This document shows positions 1 through 7,696 of a stretch of DNA of 64,000 bases, in pieces. The stretch is from an uncultured Aquimarina sp. (lineage in GTDB: Bacteria > Bacteroidota > Bacteroidia > Flavobacteriales > Flavobacteriaceae). The DNA lies in the NCBI GenBank assembly GCA_947498595.1, contig CANMKX010000007.1, forward strand, positions 1-64,000. The letters are read 5' to 3'. The notes under the pieces are model-generated. The model was not told where the DNA came from. It saw only the letters and a program-made list of their open reading frames with translations, and did no database searches. A program made the translations under genes and the position numbers. Numbering within the stretch: position 1 is the first letter of the stretch; every line of letters begins with the position of its first letter.

Positions 1-69
1 CCTGCTATCAAATTTGAAACTACCAAATCAGACCAATTAACACTATTCTTATAAACCCTTAGATCGAAT

Positions 70-1010
70 TCAGGTTATTGTCATTATTTTGGTGTTCTTA
101 TTCTCAATTCTCCAGCCATATCCATAATTAATAACTGTTCCGTTATTTAATCTATAATTAGTAAAGGCTATTTTTTTTGTTTTATTAATCTATTATTGGT
201 TATCGCATTTTGCCATTTTAGCATATCTTCTACTGTAGAAAATAGCGAACCTGCTGCATAAGGTAATGAGTAACTGATATAGTTAGCGTTGATAAATTCT
301 TTTCTTTTATGATATCCATAAGCTTTATTAGGTGTTATTTTTGAATGACTTGCATAACTTGAAGAAGTCATTTCTAAAATGTCAAAAATATGCTCTTGCA
401 TAAAGCTTGCATAACTTTGTCCAGAAACTAATTCAATGATACGGCCTAAAATAACATACCCAGAATTACTGTATTTATAAGCTTCTCCTGGATCAAAATC
501 CATCGGTTGGTTTTTAAAAAAATTAATTAATTCATCAGGTGTTAATTCCTTTTTTGAAATTTCACGTATGGAACTCATACTCGTATAGTTTTTAATTCCT
601 GAAGTATGTGTTAGCAAATGATGTAGTGTTATTTTCTTTTCATGAGTTGGATATGAAGGGATAAATCTAGTAATCTCATCTGCTACATTCAGCTTTCCTT
701 TTTCTTGTAGCATCAAAATTGCAATAGCTGTAAATTATTTTGTCATAGATTCTATCTCAAAAACACTTGTTGTTTTCATAGGACTGTTAAGCTCTAAATT
801 TGCTATCCCAAATGCTTTTTTATAAATACACTCCCATTTTTTGCGACTAAAAAAAACAGTTCCTGATTCTTCTGGCTTGTATTTTGTGATTAGTAAACTA
901 TCAATACTGTTTGAAATACTTTGGGCATACACTACTGTTGAATATTGAATCCATACAAATCCTAGCCCTACTGCTACTATTATTATTTTTAATCTACTAG
1001 TCAGTCTCAT
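70..1010 (-). pseudogene. Decayed class C beta-lactamase-family serine hydrolase
   Basis: The reading starts at 1010 with a hydrophobic signal-like N-terminus and reaches the nucleophile motif SMTK (SxxK). The next codon is TAA where homologues have Gln (SMTKQFTA), so a single C-to-T change explains the stop. The same frame then continues with FTAIAI and LMLQEKGKL, the HHLLTHTSGI block and the YSNSGY block (YxN motif). At about 165-172 an A8 tract shifts the frame. The continuation AFTNYRLNNG...YGYGW is legible in another frame, then meets TGA at 70-72. These are penicillin-binding-protein/beta-lactamase-like hydrolase motifs. With three lesions the gene is very likely dead, unless readthrough rescues it. 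The C-terminal end is not clear. Confidence 0.85.
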
Positions 1011-1104
1011 CCTATGTCTTGTTTTAGTATCTTTCTATCAACTACATAATAAGTATCAAAATAGTTGTTTAGATGTTGTTCACGGGACTTCAATTATAAT
1101 ATAG

Positions 1105-1221
1105 AGGTTACGAATCAAACTGAATATTTATTTCTTGAATAAGCTTATTCAATTTTTCCCAGGTCGTATAGAACGAGACGATTGGAAAGGCCAATCAGAA
1201 AAGTTTAAAAATGAAAATTAA
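1105..1221 (+). pseudogene. Possible relic of a plus-strand gene (C-terminal piece)
   Basis: A 38-codon open stretch ends in TAA at 1219-1221 and is preceded in frame by TAG. Its end reads FFPGRIERDDWKGQSEKFK, which looks like ordinary charged coding sequence rather than random AT-rich DNA. A strong terminator hairpin follows 10 bases later. There is no start codon and I do not recognise the family. The reading as a gene remnant is inference. Confidence 0.3.
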
Positions 1222-1230
1222 TTTATACCA

Positions 1231-1262
1231 AAAAGCGCTTAAAATTGTTTAAGCGCTTTTTT
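1231..1262. terminator. Bidirectional intrinsic terminator
   Basis: A perfect 13-bp stem (AAAAGCGCTTAAA at 1231-1243 with its complement at 1248-1260) and a 4-base loop, with T runs readable on both strands. It ends the minus-strand operon 2560-1288, and would also end the relic at 1105-1221. Confidence 0.85.
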
Positions 1263-1287
1263 TGTATATTGTCTTTCGTTTATATGA

Positions 1288-1785
1288 TTAGTTTCTTGGG
1301 TATAAAAATGATTTTACAACTTCAAAGTCTATCGTATTATCTTCTTTTACATCATACACAATAAAAAGTTCTCCCCAATATGTTCCATCACTAAAATCAG
1401 CAATAATCCATTTATGGTTTAATAATCGAACCTTATTAATTTGCATTTTCCCCTCCATTCCAACAAAAGGAACAATTGGATTATCTTTACTAGCCGTATT
1501 TTGACTTATTATCTGATCACTTATTGTATTTGCTAGTTTTGTTGCATCATACCCTTGATCTTCAAAATAGGCAGCTGCATCTTCATTACTTTCTAATGAA
1601 AAATAGGTTAAATCTAAATTGGCCGATATTATTGAATCATTTTCAATTTCTTTCTTTTCAATTTTATTTTCTAATAAGCTAATTTTCTTATCATATACTT
1701 CTGAAGCTTTTTTTGCATTCATAAACTGAAATAGTATATATAATAATGCAAAAATAAAGAGATACATAAATATCCTACTTTTCAT
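1288..1785 (-). CDS. Single-pass membrane-anchored protein of unknown function
   Basis: The 165-aa product has one N-terminal hydrophobic segment (about residues 5-22). A Lys/Glu-rich stretch follows (about 24-50, e.g. KKISLLENKIEKKEIEND) and is probably a short coiled coil. The C-terminal part is globular, with aromatic-rich beta-type sequence (HKWIIADFSDGTYWGELFIVYDV). That suggests an inner-membrane protein with a periplasmic domain, or a secreted protein with an uncleaved anchor. I see no catalytic motif. The gene starts 13 bp after the stop of the MBL-fold hydrolase gene and shares its terminator, so the two are probably co-transcribed. I do not recognise the family. Confidence 0.75.
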   Translation of the reverse strand: MKSRIFMYLFIFALLYILFQFMNAKKASEVYDKKISLLENKIEKKEIENDSIISANLDLTYFSLESNEDAAAYFEDQGYDATKLANTISDQIISQNTASKDNPIVPFVGMEGKMQINKVRLLNHKWIIADFSDGTYWGELFIVYDVKEDNTIDFEVVKSFLYPRN

Positions 1786-1798
1786 AATCTAATTTGTT

Positions 1799-2560
1799 TT
1801 ATAAGGTGATTTTTAAGTTATCGTATGCTACATGCACATTTTCTGGCAAATTGCGTTCTATCTCTTGATGAAAACCATATACATGACTGATATGTGTTAA
1901 ATATGCTTTTTCTGGATTTACTTTTTCAATAAAAGATAATGCTTCTTCTTCATTAAAATGAGAATGATGTTCCTCTTTTCTTAATGCGTTTACAACAAGA
2001 ATTTCTACCCCTTTAAGCTTTTTGATTTCTTTTTCTTCAATTGTTTTAAAATCTGTTAGATAGGCAAAATTACCAAATCTAAAACCATAAACTTGTAAAT
2101 TACCATGCATTCCGTTTATAGGAATAACATCCAGACTCCCCAACGTCATTGGTTGGTTAGTTAGTAGATTTTCTACTACGCTGGGGGCACCTGGATATTT
2201 ATTTTCTGATACAAATATATATTCAAATCTCTTACGTAGAGATTCCATTACTCTACTATGTGCATAAATAGGAATATCTCCTTGTTTAAAAAAAAACGGT
2301 CTTATATCATCCAATCCCATGGTATGATCTGCATGCTCATGAGTAAATAATATACCATCAATTCTCGTTACTTGATTTACTAGCATTTGCTGCCTAAAAT
2401 CTGGACCACAATCTATTACATATGCTTGATCATTCCAAGATATTAAAATTGAAACTCTCAATCTTTTATCCTTCGGATCTTTACTTAGACAAACTGGATG
2501 ATCACTTCCTATAACAGGAATGCCTTGAGATGTACCAGTACCTAAAAAAGTTATCGTCAT
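1799..2560 (-). CDS. MBL-fold metallo-hydrolase, PhnP-like
   Basis: The 253-aa protein has the metallo-beta-lactamase order of motifs: GTGTSQGIPVIG at the N-terminus, then VIDCGPDFRQQ, then the metal-binding THEHADH (about residues 75-81), and later LTDFKT and a C-terminal THISH. The GTGTSxGIP start is typical of the PhnP / phosphoribosyl cyclic phosphodiesterase branch, whose members cleave cyclic phosphodiesters using two metal ions. No phn genes are nearby, so the true substrate is unknown; cyclic nucleotides or nucleic-acid-derived diesters are possible. It is cytosolic, with no signal peptide. It is the first gene of a two-gene operon with the membrane protein downstream. The fold is clear, the substrate is not. 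Confidence 0.85.
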   Translation of the reverse strand: MTITFLGTGTSQGIPVIGSDHPVCLSKDPKDKRLRVSILISWNDQAYVIDCGPDFRQQMLVNQVTRIDGILFTHEHADHTMGLDDIRPFFFKQGDIPIYAHSRVMESLRKRFEYIFVSENKYPGAPSVVENLLTNQPMTLGSLDVIPINGMHGNLQVYGFRFGNFAYLTDFKTIEEKEIKKLKGVEILVVNALRKEEHHSHFNEEEALSFIEKVNPEKAYLTHISHVYGFHQEIERNLPENVHVAYDNLKITL

Positions 2561-2745
2561 AATGCATTAAATCTATGAAACAAATGTAAATATATTTTCT
2601 TTAGTTAAAAAAATACTTCGATATCAATCACATTTAAAATTCCTAACACTATACAGCTATTTTTACGATGTTCATAATTTTATTTTAGATATATATGCGT
2701 ACCTTTACCGACAGTAAATAGATTAAAGAAAAAGACTTTTTTACT

Positions 2746-4194
2746 ATGCCTATAACCATTATTGGAGATAAAGAGTTTGAATCAGCTCCTTCCATAAAAA
2801 GTAAAGCACTTCGTATCAATTTGAACGAAAATATCTACGGAACTTTTGCCGAGATAGGTGCTGGACAAGAAACTGTACGTAGCTTTTTTAGAGCTGGTGG
2901 TGCTTCTGGAACAATTGCCAAAGCGATGAGTGCTTATGACAAGGATTTTAGTGATGCCATTTATGGAATTGAAGACGATAGACGTTATGTAACCGAAGCT
3001 CGTTTGAAAAAGATGTTAAATTATGAAATACAATTAATAGAAGAGCGTATTTCAAGAAAAAAACATCCTAATAAACTGTTTTTTAGTTATGCTAATACAG
3101 TTGCTACCATAGATTTTGCAAAAAAATACAAAGGACATGGTTGGGTTGGTATCCGTTACCAAACCACTCCTGAAGAGGATTATAATGAAATAATATTACA
3201 CGTTCGCTTTCACGAAACTGATGCTAAATTACAGCAAATGACGTTGGGTACATTAGGTGTAAACTTAATTTACGGTGCTTATTATAAATATGATAATCCA
3301 AAAAAATTACTCCGCTATTTATATGACCACTTAGACAAAGATCAAATAGAAATAGATACTATTAATTTTTCTGGTCCCCGTTTTGAGAAAGTTGATAACC
3401 GCTTGATGAGTTTACAACTTGTTAAAAACGGAATGACTGAGGCTGTAATGTTTGGTCCTGATGGAAATAATGTATTACCTGCTAGAATCTTATACAAAAA
3501 AAATATTCTTGCATTAAGAGGTAGTTTTAGGCCTGTAACGAAAGTAAACATGGATATCTATGAGAAAGCTCTTGATATGTTTGTTCGCGAAAACAAGGTT
3601 GAAAAGGAAAATACGGAGGTGATTTTTGAAATTACGCTGTCTAATTTACGTGCTGAAGGTGAAATTGATGAAGAAGATTTCATGGCACGTGCACAGTTAC
3701 TTTGTTCTCTTGGGCAAACAGTGATGATTTCTAATTTCCAACAATACTATCGTGTTGTTGAATACTTCTCTAATTATACCAAAGCTCGTATGGCATTAGC
3801 CATGGGAGTAAATAATCTAGTAGAAATTTTTGATGAAAAATATTACCGTCATTTAAGTGGTGGGATTTTAGAAGCTTTTGGTAAATTGTTCTTTAAAGAT
3901 CTTAAAGTATACATGTATCCACTTAAAGATCATGCAACTGGCGATCTAACAAATAGTGATAACCTTAAAGTACATCCACGTATGAAAGAATTATATAAGT
4001 TCTTTAAATACAATGGAAAACTTCAAGATATTACAGGATATGATGAAAATATCATGTCTATCTATTCTCGAGAAGTATTGCAGTATATTCAAGAAGGAAA
4101 ACCAGGGTGGGAAGCTCTATTACCTGAAGGTGTAGCTGATATTATTAAAGATAATGAACTTTTTGGGTATAAAGCTCTTGAAGAATCTATATAA
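2746..4194 (+). CDS. Conserved cytosolic protein of unknown function
   Basis: The 482-aa protein has no signal peptide or membrane segment. Notable blocks are FFRAGGASGTIAKAMSAYD near residue 50, SYANTVATIDFAKKYKGHGW near 120, and GTLGVNLIYGAYY near 165. The C-terminal half is rich in basic and aromatic residues (HLSGGILEAFGKLFFKDLK). The sequence has the even composition of a housekeeping enzyme. I cannot assign a fold or activity from motifs. A likely -7 box (TACCTTTA, 2700-2707) sits 38 bp before the start, and a strong terminator follows at 4205, so the gene is probably monocistronic. Database names for such proteins may not be reliable; I give no function. Confidence 0.85.
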   Translation: MPITIIGDKEFESAPSIKSKALRINLNENIYGTFAEIGAGQETVRSFFRAGGASGTIAKAMSAYDKDFSDAIYGIEDDRRYVTEARLKKMLNYEIQLIEERISRKKHPNKLFFSYANTVATIDFAKKYKGHGWVGIRYQTTPEEDYNEIILHVRFHETDAKLQQMTLGTLGVNLIYGAYYKYDNPKKLLRYLYDHLDKDQIEIDTINFSGPRFEKVDNRLMSLQLVKNGMTEAVMFGPDGNNVLPARILYKKNILALRGSFRPVTKVNMDIYEKALDMFVRENKVEKENTEVIFEITLSNLRAEGEIDEEDFMARAQLLCSLGQTVMISNFQQYYRVVEYFSNYTKARMALAMGVNNLVEIFDEKYYRHLSGGILEAFGKLFFKDLKVYMYPLKDHATGDLTNSDNLKVHPRMKELYKFFKYNGKLQDITGYDENIMSIYSREVLQYIQEGKPGWEALLPEGVADIIKDNELFGYKALEESI

Positions 4195-4204
4195 ATTAAA
4201 TACT

Positions 4205-4245
4205 AAAGAAAAAGGCTTCATAATACGAAGTCTTTTTCTTTTTAT
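4205..4245. terminator. Intrinsic terminator between convergent genes
   Basis: A 15-bp stem (4205-4219 with 4227-4241) with one G-U pair and a 7-base loop. It lies between the plus gene ending at 4194 and the minus gene ending at 4259 and has A/T flanks on both sides, so it can serve both. Confidence 0.8.
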
Positions 4246-4258
4246 AAAATCTTAAATA

Positions 4259-4708
4259 TTATAAGATCTGTGCTGCGTGATCTTTTGTTTTTACCTTTGA
4301 AATTACATCACTAATAATTCCTTTTTCATCAATTACAAAAGTTGTACGATGAATTCCGTCATATTCTTTTCCCATAAATTTCTTTGGCCCCCAAACACCA
4401 AATGCATTAATCACATCTTTACTTTCGTCTGCTAATAATGGATACGGCAATTCATGCTTGTTTTTAAAATTTTGTTGTCTTTTAGCACTGTCTGCGCTTA
4501 CTCCTAAAATCTCATATCCTTGAGCTAGAAAAGTTTCATGATTATCTCTAAGATTGCATGCTTCTGCGGTACACCCTGGAGTACTTGCCTTAGGATAAAA
4601 AAACACTACTAGTTTCTTTCCTTCATAATCTTTTAGAGTTATTGTATTTCCTTCTTGGTCTAATGCAGTAAAGTTAGGAGCTGCATCCCCTATATTTAAT
4701 GTTGTCAT
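4259..4708 (-). CDS. bcp: Thioredoxin-dependent thiol peroxidase (Bcp/PrxQ)
   Basis: The 149-aa peroxiredoxin of the Bcp/PrxQ class reduces hydroperoxides with thiol electrons in the cytosol. The active-site block FFYPKASTPGCTAEACNLRD (about residues 36-55) carries the peroxidatic Cys in PxxxTxxC. The second Cys five residues later is the resolving Cys of the alpha-2 PrxQ type. The thioredoxin-like fold is also marked by VSADSAKRQQNFKNKH and the HRTTFVIDEKG strand. The length is normal for the family. The divergent neighbour is nth at 4785, so the two promoters share the short gap. Both genes deal with oxidative damage, but a functional link is inference. Confidence 0.95.
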   Translation of the reverse strand: MTTLNIGDAAPNFTALDQEGNTITLKDYEGKKLVVFFYPKASTPGCTAEACNLRDNHETFLAQGYEILGVSADSAKRQQNFKNKHELPYPLLADESKDVINAFGVWGPKKFMGKEYDGIHRTTFVIDEKGIISDVISKVKTKDHAAQIL

Positions 4709-4784
4709 CTTGTTACTATACTAGTTTTGGTTATTAAATCAACAGCCAAAATCTTTTTTATATTTTAGCATAAAAGTACAAAAA

Positions 4785-5441
4785 ATGAACAAGCAAGAAA
4801 AAGTTGAATTCACTATTAAAACACTTCAAGAATTATATCCAGAAATTCCAGTTCCATTAGATCATAAAGATCCATATACCTTGTTAATAGCAGTCTTAAT
4901 GAGTGCGCAAAGTACTGATGTAAGAGTCAATCAAATTACACCACTGTTATTTGAACGAGCAGATAATCCTTATGATATGATTAAATTATCTATTGATGAA
5001 ATTAGAGATATTATCCGCCCTGTAGGACTAAGTCCTATGAAATCAAAAGGGATACATGGATTGTCGCATATTTTAATAGATAAGCATAATGGTGAAGTTC
5101 CTAAAACATTTGAGGCATTAGAAGAATTACCTGCTGTAGGGCATAAAACTGCTGGAGTTGTACTTTCGCAAGCTTTTGGCATTCCTGCTTTTCCTGTAGA
5201 TACTCATATACAAAGATTAATGCACCGCTGGGGATTTAGTAACGGAAAAAGCATCGCTCAAACAGAAAAAGATGCCAAACGATTATTTCCTAAAGAAATT
5301 TGGAATGACCTCCATTTACAAATAATATGGTATGGTAGAGAATACTCACCTGCTAGAGGATGGGATTTAGATAAAGATATTATTACAAAAACTATAGGTA
5401 GAAAAACAGTCATTAATGAGTACTTAAAAAATAAAAAATAA
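4785..5441 (+). CDS. nth: Endonuclease III-type DNA glycosylase lacking Fe-S cysteines
   Basis: The 218-aa protein has the HhH-GPD fold. The sequence ELPAVGHKTAGVVL (about residues 110-123) contains the helix-hairpin-helix with the catalytic Lys, and PVDTHIQRLMHRWG (about 135-148) contains the catalytic Asp. Both match the K120/D138 pair of E. coli Nth, which removes oxidised pyrimidines and nicks abasic sites. The C-terminal part (WYGREYSPARGWDLDKDI) has no Cys, where classical enzymes carry the C-x6-C-x2-C-x5-C ligands of a [4Fe-4S] cluster. It is therefore a cluster-less version. The catalytic core looks intact, so I expect activity. The gene is followed by a hairpin at 5473. Confidence 0.92.
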   Translation: MNKQEKVEFTIKTLQELYPEIPVPLDHKDPYTLLIAVLMSAQSTDVRVNQITPLLFERADNPYDMIKLSIDEIRDIIRPVGLSPMKSKGIHGLSHILIDKHNGEVPKTFEALEELPAVGHKTAGVVLSQAFGIPAFPVDTHIQRLMHRWGFSNGKSIAQTEKDAKRLFPKEIWNDLHLQIIWYGREYSPARGWDLDKDIITKTIGRKTVINEYLKNKK

Positions 5442-5472
5442 TATTCCACTTACTCTTTTCATCTGATATATA

Positions 5473-5498
5473 GCACTCTAATTGAGTGCTTATTTTTT
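5473..5498 (+). terminator. Intrinsic terminator after nth
   Basis: The 7-bp stem AGCACTC/GAGTGCT with a 5-base loop is followed by TATTTTTT. It lies about 32 bp past the nth stop codon. Confidence 0.65.
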
Positions 5499-5546
5499 AC
5501 ACTACACTTTACCTCACTAAATATCAAAAAGTTTTAATTCCATTAC

Positions 5547-5589
5547 TGATAAAAGTCAGTTTTTATATCGGTATTTTCAGATAGCTTTG
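5547..5589 (+). promoter_or_regulatory. Promoter with FNR-like box (first P-box gene)
   Basis: TGAT-AAAA-GTCA at 5547-5558 is one base off the FNR core TGAT-N4-ATCA. A perfect Bacteroidota -7 box, TAGCTTTG, lies at 5582-5589. The centre of the box is 29.5 bp before the first base of the -7 box, which puts it close to -41.5 if transcription starts about 7 bp after the box. That is class II activator geometry. The same spacing recurs in front of the paralogue at 6556. Confidence 0.55.
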
Positions 5590-5627
5590 TTACAACCTAA
5601 ATTAACAATTATAAAACTCAAATCGTA

Positions 5628-6404
5628 ATGAAAAAAGCTTTCTTCTTAACGCTCCTTTTAGTTAGCTCATTCACTATAAACGCTCAATATAGATCTCTTA
5701 GTGAAGCTATTGATCAAGCCGGAAAACAACGTATGCTTTCTCAACGTATAGCTAAATCTTTTTTAATGATTGCTGCACAAGTCAATGTAGATAAATATCA
5801 AAATGAATTGGATAATAGTATGGCTGAATTCAGTGAAGCTCATCACAAATTGAAAAAATATTTCAGTAGTAATATAGAGGTTAACAATGCTATGAAAAAG
5901 GTTGAACTTATTTGGTTTAACTTTAGAGAAACAGCAAATACACATGAGTATACTAAGATTAAATGCAATCGTGTAATCAACTCATCTTCTTTTTTATTGC
6001 AAGCAACTCAAAATGTAATGAATACTTTATCAAAGAGTTCAAAATCTAAAGTTGAAAAAATCGTAGACAAATCTGGATCATTACGCATGCTTTCTCAAAA
6101 AATTGGAATCTATTATGTAGCTACCTTTTTAGAATTGCAAACTCCTGAAATAAAAAGTCAATTTGATACGGCTATTAAAATTTTGGATACAAGATTAGAC
6201 GATTTAATTAGTGAAAGATCTGTGAATACTAAAGAAATTGCATCTAAATTAAGTAGAGCTGCTCAAGATTGGTCTTTTGCTAAAAAAAGTTTGAAATTAG
6301 AAGGTAATTTAAAACCTGCAACTATTGGTGTAACTCTTAATACATTTATGGATCAAATGAATGACATCACTAGTTTGTATGCAAAAATCCCGAGTCCAAA
6401 ATAA
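5628..6404 (+). CDS. Secreted protein with two PilJ/NIT P-box-like repeats, copy 1
   Basis: The 258-aa product has a cleavable signal peptide ending near NAQ (residue 19). Two copies of the helical P-box motif follow: AGKQRMLSQRIAKSF (about 31-45) and SGSLRMLSQKIGIYY (about 150-164). This Gly-x-x-Arg-Met-Leu-Ser-Gln motif is the hallmark of PilJ-N (PF13675) domains and of the nitrate/nitrite-binding sensor regions of NarX/NarQ. Unlike those sensors, the protein has no transmembrane helix and no HAMP or kinase part, so it is a free periplasmic four-helix-bundle protein. A nitrate-type ligand is inference. It is a tandem paralogue of the next gene (same length), and both have an FNR-like promoter. 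Confidence 0.85.
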   Translation: MKKAFFLTLLLVSSFTINAQYRSLSEAIDQAGKQRMLSQRIAKSFLMIAAQVNVDKYQNELDNSMAEFSEAHHKLKKYFSSNIEVNNAMKKVELIWFNFRETANTHEYTKIKCNRVINSSSFLLQATQNVMNTLSKSSKSKVEKIVDKSGSLRMLSQKIGIYYVATFLELQTPEIKSQFDTAIKILDTRLDDLISERSVNTKEIASKLSRAAQDWSFAKKSLKLEGNLKPATIGVTLNTFMDQMNDITSLYAKIPSPK

Positions 6405-6468
6405 AAATTAACTAATATTAATTAATTATTCCCCTTAGGCTAATAGTAAAATATTTTTTAATAAAAAC

Positions 6469-6511
6469 TGATATTTATCATCTTTCATACTAGTATCTAG
6501 AAGTAAATTTG
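6469..6511 (+). promoter_or_regulatory. Promoter with FNR-type box (second P-box gene)
   Basis: TGATATTTATCA (6469-6480) matches TGAT-N4-ATCA exactly. The -7 box TAAATTTG lies at 6504-6511, and centre-to-box spacing is again 29.5 bp. The coding start is 45 bp after the -7 box. The equal spacing in two otherwise different upstream regions supports a real activator site. Confidence 0.65.
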
Positions 6512-6555
6512 CTGTTGCCTAAAAAAAACATAATTTAACATTAACTCAAATCAAC

Positions 6556-7332
6556 ATGAAGAAAATTATAATTTTAGCATTAATAATTGCTAGCAGTTTT
6601 AGCGTTAACGCTCAATACAAAAATTTAAGTCACGCAGTAAATGCTGCAGGAAAGCAACGTATGTTGTCACAAAAAATTGCAAAAGCATTTCTTATGATTT
6701 CTGCCGATATCGATGCAGATAAATACAAAGCCGAATTAGACCAAAGTATGGCTCAATTTGAAGAATCTCATCAAAATTTAAAACGTTATTTTGAGAAAAA
6801 CACCGAAATTAATCCAGCTATGGAAAAAGTAGAGCGTATTTGGTTTAATTTTAGAGATAAAGTTAGTTCAACAACCTATTCTAAAGCTATTTCTAATAGC
6901 GTATTAAGTTCTTCTTCTTTTCTTTTACTAGCTACTGAGAACATGGTTGCAATTAGTACTAAAGGATCTAAATCTAAAGTTGAAAAAATTATAGATAAAT
7001 CAGGTTCTCTACGTATGTTATCACAACAAATCGGTTTATTTTATGTAGCATCTTACCTTGAATTACCAGCTGATCAAATTCAGATTAAATTTAACGGTGC
7101 GATTAAAACTATGGATAAAAGATTATTAGATTTAATTGGTGAAAAAGTTACTAACACTAATGAAATTACATCTAAGCTTAGAAGAGCTTCACAAAACTGG
7201 TCTTTTGCAAAAAAGAGTTTAAAATTAAATGAAAGTTTAAAGCCAGCTACAGTTGGAGTTACTTTAAATTCTCTAACAAGAGATATGAATGATATCACTT
7301 CTCTTTATGCAGAAGTTCCTGCTCCAAGATAG
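6556..7332 (+). CDS. Secreted protein with two PilJ/NIT P-box-like repeats, copy 2
   Basis: The 258-aa product is a close paralogue of 5628-6404, with the same length, signal peptide (ending NAQ) and C-terminus (LNSLTRDMNDITSLYAEVPAP). The two P-box motifs are AGKQRMLSQKIAKAF (about 31-45) and SGSLRMLSQQIGLFY (about 150-164). Like copy 1 it should be a soluble periplasmic helical bundle without any signalling output domain. It could bind nitrate/nitrite or act as an accessory to a membrane sensor elsewhere; both are inference. The gap between the copies (151 bp) carries its own promoter, so the copies can be regulated separately. A terminator follows at 7366. Confidence 0.85.
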   Translation: MKKIIILALIIASSFSVNAQYKNLSHAVNAAGKQRMLSQKIAKAFLMISADIDADKYKAELDQSMAQFEESHQNLKRYFEKNTEINPAMEKVERIWFNFRDKVSSTTYSKAISNSVLSSSSFLLLATENMVAISTKGSKSKVEKIIDKSGSLRMLSQQIGLFYVASYLELPADQIQIKFNGAIKTMDKRLLDLIGEKVTNTNEITSKLRRASQNWSFAKKSLKLNESLKPATVGVTLNSLTRDMNDITSLYAEVPAPR

Positions 7333-7365
7333 TATATATTATCCCTTTTACATTTACATAAATAA

Positions 7366-7404
7366 AAAAGTAGTATCAGATCTTATCTGGTACTACTTTT
7401 CTTT
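7366..7404 (+). terminator. Intrinsic terminator after the P-box genes
   Basis: A 15-bp stem (7366-7380 with 7386-7400) has one G-U pair and a 5-base loop and is followed by TTTTCTTTT. Confidence 0.8.
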
Positions 7405-7441
7405 TGGAAGGAAGGTTAATTCAAATTAATATTATTACAAT

Positions 7442-7480
7442 AAACAGCGCCCTTACTATATATAATAAGGGCGCTGTTTT
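7442..7480. terminator. Strong terminator of the sigma-factor/small-protein unit
   Basis: A perfect 14-bp GC-rich stem (7442-7455 with 7466-7479) encloses a 10-base loop. On the minus strand it begins one base after the stop codon of the 47-aa gene (7480-7623). Transcription from the sigma-factor side would therefore stop directly after that gene. Confidence 0.85.
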
Positions 7481-7623
7481 TAATTTAGAAGTATTTCAAA
7501 CTTCATTGCTTTATAATCTATAACACTTAAAGCCTTTGAATAATTTAAAAGAAAATCTATTGTCTTCTTTTTAGGTTGAAATTGTTGTTCTTCTGAATAG
7601 GATGAAAAGTAAAAATTTGTCAT
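7480..7623 (-). CDS. Small conserved-looking protein, 47 aa
   Basis: ATG at 7623 to TAA at 7480 gives 47 residues. The start is MTNFYFSSYSEEQQFQPKKK and the end is DYKAMKFEILLN. It is hydrophilic, with no signal or membrane segment. Three things support it as a real gene: its balanced amino-acid make-up, its place 73 bp after the ECF sigma factor stop, and a strong terminator placed exactly at its stop codon. I believe similar short proteins occur next to this sigma factor in other flavobacteria, but cannot check here. Function unknown. It could be a partner or modulator of the sigma factor, which is inference. Confidence 0.7.
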   Translation of the reverse strand: MTNFYFSSYSEEQQFQPKKKTIDFLLNYSKALSVIDYKAMKFEILLN

Positions 7624-7696
7624 ATAATACTTTTAGGTTAACTAACTATTATGTATATAACGGGCAAAAGTCACTTTTATTGTATTATCGTTCTTT

